Shown in pieces: positions 1-6,530 of a stretch of DNA of 8,406 nt. A model generated the notes under the pieces. It was given only the letters and a program-made list of their open reading frames with translations, did not search any database and had not been told where the DNA came from. The stretch's first letter is position 1; each line of letters begins with the position of its first letter. Made by a program: the position numbers and the translations under genes. Location of the stretch: contig JAFQVZ010000291.1 in the NCBI GenBank assembly GCA_017407765.1, positions 1-8,406 on the forward strand, written 5' to 3'. The stretch comes from Clostridia bacterium. Its GTDB lineage: Bacteria > Bacillota > Clostridia > Oscillospirales > Butyricicoccaceae.

Positions 1-1024
1 AATATCTTGCGAAGCTCTGTTCGAGATAATGTTCATATTTCTCCGGCTCGGATGTCACTATCGCAATGTCTCTGAGGCGAACTTTTTCCTCAGCAATAAG
101 CCTTCTGCACTCGCCCGCAACCAGTTCACACTCAGCTGAAGGGTCTTTGCACCCGTAAAGTTTAATTGCTTCACAATGCTTTTCGTAAGCCTTTTTACCG
201 AAATCGAACATGCCATCGGCCAGATGCATGAGGCATTCTTCGTCCTTCTTTACTATCTGCTCGGGCGTTTCCGATCCACACATGATTCCATGGTCAGCTG
301 CAAGGCGCTCAAGCCTGCCTTTAGTCTTTATCTGCTCGCTGAAAAGCTGAGTATCCTCGCCAAGTATGAGCGAAACTGTTATATTGCATCCGGATTTTAT
401 CATTGCACCCAGCAGCCTGTATTCCGCAGCAGTAAATCCTTCGAATCCATAGATATACACCTCTGCTTCTTTTGCGCCGGAATAGCTCTCCATATGATCT
501 GCTGCCAGTTCAAACAGATCACTGCTGTGAACTCCTCTTCCTGCACATTCGGCACAATATGATGAATAGATCAGGCTGATATCCCTGAGCTTCCTGTCCA
601 TGCTGCCGATATTGGCAATCAGCTCTTCAGGTTCTATGAGGCATGACCTGAACTCGGATGCAACTGTTATAAGTGCCTTAAGCATCTCGGGTTTGACCGC
701 AGCTGCCCTGTAGTACTCAAGTGATGATTCTACCTTTTTGACAGCTCGATACATCATAAGAACTCGGCCGCCCTTGTCTACGGTTTCCACCATCATGCCG
801 GCTTCATCAAGAACACGGGCTGCAAGTTTGGAAAAGGTTATGACCTGGGCATATCTTCCTGCGGGGTCGCCGCATTGCTCAAGCAGCCTTCTTTCCGCTC
901 TGTGAGAATGAGTTTCGGGCACTATGATAAGCTGGCTAAGTTTTTTCTCCACGCCCAAGCTGACTTTTTTATATATAAAAGATGTGTTGTTTTCACGGTT
1001 GGGAGAACAGATAAGTTTGAGCAT
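1..1024 (-). CDS. addB: AddB, ATP-dependent helicase/deoxyribonuclease subunit B (N-terminal 341 residues, cut by window edge)
   Basis: The reverse strand reads open from an ATG at 1024 to the window edge, preceded 7 bases upstream by a perfect AAAGGAGG (1032-1039). The protein is recognisable as AddB, the subunit that with AddA forms the Firmicutes RecBCD-like helicase-nuclease for double-strand-break processing in the cytoplasm. Visible hallmarks are LIIIVPETHSHRAERRLL near residues 33-50, ITFSKLAARVLDEAG around 62-76 (the family's conserved SFxRLAxRVL segment) and VYIYGFEGFTAAEYRLL around 189-205 (family VDGFxxFTPQE). Full-length AddB is about 1,100-1,160 residues, so roughly the first third is present; the C-terminal nuclease and iron-sulfur region would lie to the left, and addA usually follows there. 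Oddity: the N-terminal position where many AddB proteins carry GxxGxGKT reads CSPNRENNTSF, with no glycine and no P-loop lysine. Identification rests on motif memory; confidence is high for the family. Confidence 0.88.
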   Translation of the reverse strand, partial: MLKLICSPNRENNTSFIYKKVSLGVEKKLSQLIIVPETHSHRAERRLLEQCGDPAGRYAQVITFSKLAARVLDEAGMMVETVDKGGRVLMMYRAVKKVESSLEYYRAAAVKPEMLKALITVASEFRSCLIEPEELIANIGSMDRKLRDISLIYSSYCAECAGRGVHSSDLFELAADHMESYSGAKEAEVYIYGFEGFTAAEYRLLGAMIKSGCNITVSLILGEDTQLFSEQIKTKGRLERLAADHGIMCGSETPEQIVKKDEECLMHLADGMFDFGKKAYEKHCEAIKLYGCKDPSAECELVAGECRRLIAEEKVRLRDIAIVTSEPEKYEHYLEQSFARY

Positions 1025-1065
1025 TCTTTTGCCTCCTTTAACACAAAACTGTTTATTCAGCTGAT

Positions 1066-1074
1066 ATTATACCA
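1066..1074 (-). promoter_or_regulatory. Extended -10 promoter of addB
   Basis: On the reverse strand the sequence reads TGGTATAAT, a perfect -10 hexamer with the TGn extension. No good -35 box lies 16-18 bases upstream, which fits an extended -10 promoter. Transcription would start near position 1059, giving a leader of about 35 bases that contains the strong AAAGGAGG site. Confidence 0.6.
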
Positions 1075-1094
1075 TGTTTTGAGGCTGTTTACTA

Positions 1095-1123
1095 TTGAAA
1101 TCAGACAATCCCTATACTATAAT
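1095..1123 (+). promoter_or_regulatory. Sigma-A promoter of the amidohydrolase gene
   Basis: TTGAAA (1095-1100) and TATAAT (1118-1123) are separated by exactly 17 bases, a near-consensus vegetative promoter. It faces away from the addB promoter, whose -10 lies about 25 bases to the left, so the two units share a compact divergent control region. The predicted leader is about 36 bases. No operator-like inverted repeat was seen between them. Confidence 0.75.
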
Positions 1124-1165
1124 CATATTATACTTGTCACATTAATCCGAAAGGCGGTAATTCTT

Positions 1166-2377
1166 ATGAAAACAGCTATCAAGTGCGGAAAACTCTTCAA
1201 TTCTCAGGACGGCACAGTCAGCGAGAACATGCTTGTCATCGTAGACGGCAAGAAGATCTCCGAAGTTATTCCCTGCCCCGAGGTCATGCCCGAAAACATG
1301 GAGGTCATCGACCTTTCTGACAGCTTTGTAATGCCCGGCCTCATCGACGCCCACGTTCATCTGGATATGACCGGCCATAACGACCCCTACAGTGCATCTC
1401 AGGCTTTACTGGGAAGCTATGTCATCACAGCTCTCGATCAGGCCAAAACCAATCTTCTGGCCGGCTTTACCACAGTTCGTGACTGCGGCAGCAACGGTTT
1501 CGTAAACGTATCGGTCAGAAATGCAATCGCTCAGGGCAAGTTCCCCGGTTCCCGCGTCTTCGCAAGCGGCGGCGGCATCAGCTCGACCGGCGGCCATGCC
1601 GACGACCACTTCAGCCCCTACCTTGTAAACACACTGGGCTGCGGCCCCTGCGACGGCCCCTATGAGGCTCGCAAGGTTGCAAGATACAATCTTAAGTACG
1701 GCGCTGACTTCCTCAAGGTCATGGCAACGGGCGGCGTTATGTCTCTCGGCACAACAGTTGGCTCGCAGCAGCTGACCCAGGACGAGCTTGACGCAATCTG
1801 CGAAGTTGCAAGAATGTATGGCGTACATACAGCGGCTCATGCCCATGGCACAGAGGGCATTAAGGCTGCCGCCCGCGCAGGCATCACCTCCATCGAGCAT
1901 GGCATGATGCTGGATGACGAAGCCATTGAGATCTTCCTCCAGAAGGGCACATATCATACACCCACCATCATCGCTGCCGAGCGCATCGTCACCTGCGGCG
2001 AACAGATGGGCCTGCAGACATGGATGATCGACAAGGCAAAGCAGGTTTACGAGCGCCATGAATGGGGCGTCAGAGAAGGCCTGCGCCTTGGCGTCAAGCA
2101 TACATTCGGCTCCGACGCCGGCACACCCTCCAACTTCCACGGCAAGCAGGGCTATGAGTTCGAGCTTATGACAAAGTTCGGCTTCACACCTGCTCAGACA
2201 CTTATTGCCGCAACAAAGACCAATGCCGAGCTCCTCTCCTCTTTTGATAAGTTCGGTTCGGTCGAAGCAGGCAAGCTGGCCGATATCGTTGCCTTTAAGA
2301 AGAATCCTCTTGAGGATATCACCATCATGAAGGACTGCGCTTTCGTTATGAAGGAAGGCGTTGTCTACAAGCAGTAA
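1166..2377 (+). CDS. Metal-dependent amidohydrolase, Xaa-Pro dipeptidase/imidazolonepropionase-like
   Basis: This 403-residue protein belongs to the amidohydrolase superfamily, in the group annotated as prolidase-like or imidazolonepropionase-like hydrolases. Metal-binding elements appear in order: HVH at residues 63-65 after PGLID, the bridging lysine K184 in FLKVMATGG, H225 in AAHAHG, H245 in SIEHG and the catalytic aspartate D317 in GSDAGTP. The C-terminal GKLADIVAFKKNPLEDI segment is the usual return to the small beta-sandwich. It should hydrolyse a C-N bond, plausibly in Xaa-Pro dipeptides or N-acyl amino acids, in the cytoplasm (no signal peptide). An open frame extends upstream to 875, but ATG 1166 is chosen because AAGGCGG (1151-1157) lies 8 bases before it and the promoter lies just upstream. 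It stands alone, with its own promoter and hairpin. Codons are strongly biased. The substrate cannot be told from sequence. Confidence 0.87.
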   Translation: MKTAIKCGKLFNSQDGTVSENMLVIVDGKKISEVIPCPEVMPENMEVIDLSDSFVMPGLIDAHVHLDMTGHNDPYSASQALLGSYVITALDQAKTNLLAGFTTVRDCGSNGFVNVSVRNAIAQGKFPGSRVFASGGGISSTGGHADDHFSPYLVNTLGCGPCDGPYEARKVARYNLKYGADFLKVMATGGVMSLGTTVGSQQLTQDELDAICEVARMYGVHTAAHAHGTEGIKAAARAGITSIEHGMMLDDEAIEIFLQKGTYHTPTIIAAERIVTCGEQMGLQTWMIDKAKQVYERHEWGVREGLRLGVKHTFGSDAGTPSNFHGKQGYEFELMTKFGFTPAQTLIAATKTNAELLSSFDKFGSVEAGKLADIVAFKKNPLEDITIMKDCAFVMKEGVVYKQ

Positions 2378-2393
2378 GCTTCACAATATATGC

Positions 2394-2423
2394 AAAGCCG
2401 CATGAGTTTCCTCATGCGGCTTT
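2394..2423 (+). terminator. Hairpin terminator after the amidohydrolase
   Basis: AAAGCCGCATGAG (2394-2406) pairs perfectly over 13 bases with CTCATGCGGCTTT (2411-2423) around a TTTC loop, 16 bases after the stop codon. The U-tract is short (TTT, then CATCATG), so termination may be incomplete, although a separate promoter for the helicase follows. Confidence 0.75.
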
Positions 2424-2450
2424 CATCATGCTTAAGATAAAAAGTCCTAT

Positions 2451-2479
2451 TTGATTATTTTTCTCCGATATGATATACT
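2451..2479 (+). promoter_or_regulatory. Sigma-A promoter of the DEAD-box helicase gene
   Basis: TTGATT (2451-2456) and TATACT (2474-2479) are spaced by 17 bases, and the -10 is preceded by TGA, giving an extended -10. The start point would be near 2486, leaving an AT-rich leader of about 59 bases with a run of six T. That is longer than the other leaders here, but I see no obvious hairpin in it. Confidence 0.65.
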
Positions 2480-2534
2480 ATCATTGGTTTTTTATGGCCT
2501 TATTAGTTTTTGAGATAGAAAAATAACAGATTTT

Positions 2535-2538
2535 GGAG
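2535..2538 (+). promoter_or_regulatory. Ribosome binding site that fixes the helicase start
   Basis: TTTGGAGAATAAAATGG places GGAG 6 bases before ATG 2545. Because the alternative TTG (2533-2535) overlaps this GGAG and has no site of its own, the shorter protein is favoured. Confidence 0.7.
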
Positions 2539-2544
2539 AATAAA

Positions 2545-4128
2545 ATGGAAGAAAAGCTTTTCAGCACCCTTAACCTTTCGGAGGAAGTCCTCCGCGCCAT
2601 CGCGGATGTAGAGTATACCTCCATGACTCCCATTCAGGAGAAGATCATCCCCGTTGTCCTTGAAGGAAAGGACGTTATCGGACAATCGAGCACCGGCACC
2701 GGCAAGACAGCCGCATTTGCTATTCCCGCAGTAGAAAAAACTGAGCCTACCGAAGAAGGCCGTGTTCAGACCCTTGTCCTCGCCCCCACACGCGAGCTGG
2801 CTATTCAGATCACCGATGAAATGCGCAAGTTCGCCAAGTATAAGGAAGGCGTAAAGACAGTTGCCGCCTATGGCGGACAGACTATTATGATCCAGATCCG
2901 CGGCCTCAAAAAGGCCGAGATCGTTGTCGGCACACCCGGCAGGATCATCGACCACATCAAGCGCGGCACACTCAAGCTCGATCATATCAAAACAGTTATC
3001 CTTGATGAGGCCGACGAAATGCTGGATATGGGCTTTGTTGATGATATCAAGTATATCCTCCGCTGCTGCCCCGAAGACAGGCAGACCCTGCTCTTCTCGG
3101 CCACAATGCCCACCGAGATCATGCGTCTGACACAGCGCTTCCAGAAGGATCCCGTTCATGTAAAGGGCGATGACGGCAAGACAGCTTTCGAGCTGATCAC
3201 TCAGTATTATTGCGAAGTGCCCCAGAAGAAGAAGGCCAACGCCGTTGTTTTCCTGATGGACAAGCTCTCGATCCAGCGCGCCCTTATCTTCTGCAACACA
3301 AAGAATATGGTAGATGTTCTCACCGAACATCTTGTTGAAAAGGAGCTGGCTGCAGTCGCGCTTCACGGCGATATGAAGCAGTCTACCCGCAGCCATGTCA
3401 TGAAGGAGTTCAAGGCAGGTAATGTAAATATCCTTGTTGCCACCGATGTTGCTGCCCGTGGAATCGATGCCAGCGGCGTTCAGGCCATCATCAACTATGA
3501 CATTCCTCAGGACGCCGAGTATTATGTCCACCGTATCGGCCGCACCGGCCGTGCAGGCAACTATGGCGCCTCCTATACAATCATTGCCAACCGCGGCGAG
3601 TTCTTTAACCTCTGTGACATTGAGGACAAGACCGGCGCTCACCTCATCCCCTATGAGCTTGAAGGCACCGAGGCTCTGCCCGATGATAAGGTAAGAGCTA
3701 CCAACAATGCAAAGGCCTCCTATCGTCAGACACCTTCGAGCAGCAGCAAGAAGTCGTCCGGCCCCTCTACATCCAAGTTCAAGGACAACCCCAAGAATGT
3801 TCTTGTATCGGTCGATGTCGGAGCCGAGCACGATATTCGTCCCAGCCACATTTCGGGCGCTATTATGAAATATGCACGCCTTAAAAAGCAGGATATCGGC
3901 AAGATCACGGTTGGTCAGACCGAATCTTATGTCGAACTCTCGCCCGAAGACGCACGCCATGTCATGAGAAGCATGACCGATGCCACAGTCAACGATTTTG
4001 TTGTCGTATTCCGAGCAGCCGAAGAGCCTCGCGCAAAGTCCTCCGGCAACGGAAACTATGGCAAGAAAAGCGGCGGCCACGGCTACAGCAAGGGCCGCAA
4101 CGGCGGTTACCGCAAGGGCAGAAAATAA
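2545..4128 (+). CDS. DEAD-box ATP-dependent RNA helicase with C-terminal DbpA-type RNA-binding domain
   Basis: The 527-residue protein carries every DEAD-box motif: the Q motif with TPIQ at 28-31, motif I SSTGTGKT (48-55), Ia PTRELA (81-86), GG and TPGR (130-133), II DEAD (154-157), III SAT (185-187), IV LIFCNT (247-252), V ATDVAARGID (299-308) and VI HRIGRTGRAG (329-338). A serine-rich linker (about 396-410) leads to a domain at about 417-490 resembling the DbpA/CsdA RNA-binding fold, then a Gly/Lys/Arg-rich tail ending GYRKGRK. This is the CsdA/DeaD-like architecture: cytoplasmic ATP-driven unwinding of RNA in ribosome assembly, decay or cold adaptation. Whether the RBD recognises 23S rRNA helix 92, as in DbpA/YxiN, is inference. 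ATG 2545 is preferred because GGAG (2535-2538) sits 6 bases before it; the in-frame TTG at 2533 overlaps that site. No TTA, CTA or TCA codon occurs through 4080. Confidence 0.95.
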   Translation: MEEKLFSTLNLSEEVLRAIADVEYTSMTPIQEKIIPVVLEGKDVIGQSSTGTGKTAAFAIPAVEKTEPTEEGRVQTLVLAPTRELAIQITDEMRKFAKYKEGVKTVAAYGGQTIMIQIRGLKKAEIVVGTPGRIIDHIKRGTLKLDHIKTVILDEADEMLDMGFVDDIKYILRCCPEDRQTLLFSATMPTEIMRLTQRFQKDPVHVKGDDGKTAFELITQYYCEVPQKKKANAVVFLMDKLSIQRALIFCNTKNMVDVLTEHLVEKELAAVALHGDMKQSTRSHVMKEFKAGNVNILVATDVAARGIDASGVQAIINYDIPQDAEYYVHRIGRTGRAGNYGASYTIIANRGEFFNLCDIEDKTGAHLIPYELEGTEALPDDKVRATNNAKASYRQTPSSSSKKSSGPSTSKFKDNPKNVLVSVDVGAEHDIRPSHISGAIMKYARLKKQDIGKITVGQTESYVELSPEDARHVMRSMTDATVNDFVVVFRAAEEPRAKSSGNGNYGKKSGGHGYSKGRNGGYRKGRK

Positions 4129-4148
4129 GATCTGATAAATACTAACAA

Positions 4149-4178
4149 AAAAGAGAAGCCATCTGTGGCTTCTCTTTT
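4149..4178. terminator. Bidirectional terminator between the helicase and the methyltransferase
   Basis: AAAAGAGAAGCCA (4149-4161) pairs with TGGCTTCTCTTTT (4166-4178) over 13 bases around a TCTG loop. It has T-rich tails in both directions: TTTTATTTT on the plus strand and TTTTTTG on the minus strand. It serves the helicase from the left and the convergent methyltransferase from the right. The reverse-strand arm begins inside the methyltransferase stop codon (4177-4179), so no bases are spare. Confidence 0.88.
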
Positions 4179-4977
4179 ATTTTGGCTTCCTTGCAAGCTC
4201 AAGATCTATCATATCATAAATCGTAATTTTGCCGCCATGCCTTTCAATGGCGTCATGTATGCCGGCAAAAAACTCTTTTCTTACATCTTCCCTTAAGGCT
4301 ATATGATCGGAATAGGTGCCTATAAGAGAGACATATTCATCGGCCGAAAACACTCTTTCTCTTTTGAAAAGCCTGTATTCTATGTCTGCGAAACCGTATT
4401 TCCCCGCAATATCCGCAATGCTCTTCGCCTGATCTTCATCAAACTCACGCAGCACCTTCTTTTTATAGCCATAAAAACGGTTATAATACCGATCATAAAG
4501 CTCATCTATCTCGTCTGCCAGCCTAAGATTACCCTTATCTCTGTATGGACGGTTGGCAAAGCGAGCAAAAACCCCTCCGGCTTTCAGCGCTGAGAATAGT
4601 TTTGTATAGCCTGCCTCTTCAGCCACCCAGTGAAATGCAGTTGCCGACAATGCAAGATCAAAGCTGTTTTCGCACATCTCCGATTCTTCAAAACTACTGT
4701 TGATAACAGAAAATCCCGAAAAATCCCGAAACTTATCTCTGCACATATCGCAGAAGGAAACTCCCGGCTCGACGGCGACAAATCTCTCTGCACGCTTGAG
4801 CACCGGCAGCGTTGCCTGACCTGCCCCAATTCCTATTTCAAGGGCATTTCCAAACCTGTCTTTTCCCGCATACTCAAATACAGCATCATAGAGTTCCTCT
4901 GGATAACCGGGACGAAACTTGTTATAATCCTCCGCAACCCCGTCAAAGGTCCATCCGTAACCGTTATTTATCTGCAT
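4177..4977 (-). CDS. Class I SAM-dependent methyltransferase
   Basis: The 266-residue protein begins with a YNKFRPGYPEELYDA segment, then the SAM-binding motif I LEIGIGAGQAT (46-56), the acidic post-I residue E70 in VAVEPG, and FDLALSATAFHWV (106-118). The AFHWV signature is typical of the Methyltransf_11-like small-molecule methyltransferases. The C-terminal half (about 150-266) is less conserved and probably forms the substrate cap. The reading frame opens further to 5004, but ATG 4977 is chosen: it shares its A with the TAA stop of the upstream nucleotidyltransferase, and GGAG (4986-4989) lies 8 bases ahead inside that gene, which indicates translational coupling. The substrate is unknown; pairing with a nucleotidyltransferase hints at small-molecule or antibiotic modification, but that is inference. 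It ends at a terminator shared with the convergent helicase. Confidence 0.85.
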   Translation of the reverse strand: MQINNGYGWTFDGVAEDYNKFRPGYPEELYDAVFEYAGKDRFGNALEIGIGAGQATLPVLKRAERFVAVEPGVSFCDMCRDKFRDFSGFSVINSSFEESEMCENSFDLALSATAFHWVAEEAGYTKLFSALKAGGVFARFANRPYRDKGNLRLADEIDELYDRYYNRFYGYKKKVLREFDEDQAKSIADIAGKYGFADIEYRLFKRERVFSADEYVSLIGTYSDHIALREDVRKEFFAGIHDAIERHGGKITIYDMIDLELARKPK

Positions 4978-5630
4978 TATTTCTTCTCCAGCCGCTCTAT
5001 CCATTCATGCCCATCCGGAAACGCAGCCCTGAGAGCCTCTGCAAGCCAACTTTTCTGCTCAGCATCAAGAAGTGGGAAGGCCGCTTCAAAATCGGCTATG
5101 TAGCCATCTCTGTCAAGCTCTGACGATTTATAAAGAAGGCATATCTCCGGTGCGAGATATCTGACTCTATCCCTCTCAAGTATAGCCTTATTTTTCTCAC
5201 GGCTTATTCCTTCTGCACGCGGATATATAAACATACCCTCATGTATATCGTTAAACAGAAACTCTATATAGTCAGGATCATTCTGCCCGTCATGGTGGAA
5301 CCTCATCCAATAGACATTTTCTTCACCGGTTTCAAATAATTCGACCAATGGACATCCCGGCTTCATGCCAAACACATTACGCCTTTCATCAGAAAGCTCA
5401 TGCACCATATGTCTGACCTTGCCGCCGCCCAGCATCTCGTAGATCTCATATCCCTTCGCATGCAGATAGTCCGCAGCCAGCTGCTTCTGATCCCAAGACA
5501 GCATAAGGTCTATGTCGCCATGTTCACGCGTTTTATAGCCTACAAACAGATCTATGGCATATCCACCGCAGATGGCGTAATCAAATGAACAGCCTTCCAT
5601 AAGTCTTCCTATTTTCTTTACCATTTCCAC
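4977..5630 (-). CDS. Aminoglycoside 2''-adenylyltransferase-like nucleotidyltransferase
   Basis: The protein is about 217 residues and carries the nucleotidyltransferase signature: ICGGYAIDLFVG with the double glycine at 22-23, then TREHGDIDLML with metal-binding D39 and D41. A candidate third acidic residue lies in YIEFLF. The downstream SELDRDGYIADFEAAFPLLD stretch resembles the RxKDxxDxxxxLPLL region of the ANT(2'')/LinB-like family, which transfers AMP to drugs; many relatives are uncharacterised. Start: GGAGG (5639-5643) lies 8 bases from GTG 5630, the best spacing; ATG 5624 is 14 bases away, and GTG 5639 overlaps the site. The gene is first in a two-gene operon, its TAA overlapping the methyltransferase ATG, and it has a near-consensus promoter. 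It is cytoplasmic. Resistance activity is not shown by the sequence; a different nucleotidyl acceptor is equally possible. Confidence 0.82.
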   Translation of the reverse strand: MEMVKKIGRLMEGCSFDYAICGGYAIDLFVGYKTREHGDIDLMLSWDQKQLAADYLHAKGYEIYEMLGGGKVRHMVHELSDERRNVFGMKPGCPLVELFETGEENVYWMRFHHDGQNDPDYIEFLFNDIHEGMFIYPRAEGISREKNKAILERDRVRYLAPEICLLYKSSELDRDGYIADFEAAFPLLDAEQKSWLAEALRAAFPDGHEWIERLEKK

Positions 5631-5660
5631 TTCTTTCACCTCCGCAAAGCTCTGTGCACC

Positions 5661-5689
5661 ATGATATCATATTAAAGAGATGCTGTCAA
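5661..5689 (-). promoter_or_regulatory. Sigma-A promoter of the nucleotidyltransferase-methyltransferase operon
   Basis: On the reverse strand a perfect TTGACA (5684-5689) is followed after 17 bases by TATCAT (5661-5666), five of six matches to consensus. The leader to the GTG start is only about 25 bases. The -35 box touches the foot of the hairpin that ends the upstream dpaA-like gene. The strength of this promoter suggests constitutive expression of the operon. Confidence 0.78.
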
Positions 5690-5720
5690 TTAAAGGGACG
5701 CCCATAGGCATCCCTTTAAT
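5689..5720 (-). terminator. Hairpin after the dpaA-like gene
   Basis: The arms ATTAAAGGGA and TCCCTTTAAT pair over 10 bases, extended by three G-C pairs beyond one C/A mismatch, around a CATA loop. The hairpin lies 9 bases downstream of the dpaA-like stop codon. There is no clean U-tract (TTTAATTGACAG on the reverse strand), so it may be a weak terminator or a 3'-end stabiliser. Confidence 0.6.
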
Positions 5721-5729
5721 GACCTGTGT

Positions 5730-6497
5730 TTATTTTGCCTCGCCTATAAGACGCAGGACCGATTCGGCAATGGCGCGACCGGCTGTGTCGGGCGAGAAAT
5801 TACCCGGAAGCTTTACGCCAACAACAAAAGGCACCTCAAGCTGCTTTGCCAGCTCAAGATCAAAGCCATGGCGACCTGCCGCGATCTCGACCAGAACTGC
5901 ATCCTTGCGAACTGCCTTAAGCTCTTCCTCACCCATTACAAGTGCGGGAATAGAGTTAAAAATAATATCCTGTTCGGGAATAACATTTTTGATATCACCG
6001 ATGTGGATCGACTTATTTCCATAAGCAAGAGAATGCGACATGCCCTCGACACTTCTCGAAGCCTGAGTTACATGAGCGCCCATGCCGCGCAGGATCTGCG
6101 AGAGATAGTTTCCGATATGACCATTTCCCAGGACAAGACAGTTGCTGTTCCATATTGTCTTTTTGGAATGCTGCATTGCAAGAGTGAGCGCGCCTTCTGC
6201 AGTGCATATACCATTGAAATACTTCATGCCGGGTTCCTCCAGATAGTTGAGGACCTCACGGTCGGGAGCCATAGCCCCGCATACCTTGGCATGGGCAGGC
6301 ACCTTTGCCATGATCTCGGCATATACCTCGTTTGTTCCCCATACATGTATTCCGTCATTATCCAATGCATTAAAAGGAAGCACAACTACATCAGCCTCGG
6401 AAGGGTCTTTAGTTACTGTATAACCATCATCCTCGAGGGCTTTAGCCACATATCCATATCTTGCGTCTCCACCGATACCCAGAACAAGAAACTTCAT
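5730..6497 (-). CDS. Dipicolinate synthase subunit A-like protein (DpaA/SpoVFA family)
   Basis: The 255-residue protein resembles DpaA, the NAD(P)-dependent subunit of dipicolinate synthase, which with flavoprotein DpaB turns the lysine-pathway intermediate 4-hydroxy-tetrahydrodipicolinate into dipicolinic acid for spores. Matches are GIGGDAR at 7-13 (DpaA: VIGGDAR), TAEGALTLAMQHSKKTI at 99-115 (DpaA: TVEGTIMLAIQHTDYTI), the Rossmann loop LGNGHIG (123-129), NSIPALV (181-187) and LPG...PDTAG (230-240). It is shorter than B. subtilis DpaA (about 297 residues), mainly in the N-terminal domain. ATG 6497 is chosen because AAGGAG (6507-6512) lies 9 bases ahead; the open frame extends to a TTG at 6521. 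No dpaB follows: the next gene is an unrelated operon with its own promoter. It could therefore be DpaA working with a distant DpaB, or a relative with another job. Membership of the family is firm; function less so. Confidence 0.8.
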   Translation of the reverse strand: MKFLVLGIGGDARYGYVAKALEDDGYTVTKDPSEADVVVLPFNALDNDGIHVWGTNEVYAEIMAKVPAHAKVCGAMAPDREVLNYLEEPGMKYFNGICTAEGALTLAMQHSKKTIWNSNCLVLGNGHIGNYLSQILRGMGAHVTQASRSVEGMSHSLAYGNKSIHIGDIKNVIPEQDIIFNSIPALVMGEEELKAVRKDAVLVEIAAGRHGFDLELAKQLEVPFVVGVKLPGNFSPDTAGRAIAESVLRLIGEAK

Positions 6498-6530
6498 TTC
6501 AATGATCTCCTTTTTCTTCAATTTAACATT

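Noticed and set aside
176..562. 128-codon plus-strand open frame within addB
   Set aside because: Overlapped by the addB reading frame, whose conserved blocks are on the other strand; it has no ribosome binding site.
875..1165. N-terminal extension of the amidohydrolase frame back to 875
   Set aside because: It would overlap addB and its promoter; the homologous protein, the ribosome binding site and the promoter all place the start at 1166.
1406..2140. 244-codon minus-strand open frame antisense to the amidohydrolase
   Set aside because: In register with the amidohydrolase, whose metal-binding motifs show it is the real gene.
2503..4080. 525-codon minus-strand open frame antisense to the helicase
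   Set aside because: It lies in codon register with a clear DEAD-box gene and arises from the absence of TTA, CTA and TCA codons; the translation is cysteine- and glycine-rich without recognisable domains, and it runs across the helicase promoter and start.
4711..4734. Short direct repeat AAATCCCGA twice in tandem
   Set aside because: Only two copies inside the methyltransferase gene, encoding part of an RDFSGFS stretch; chance or slippage, not an element.
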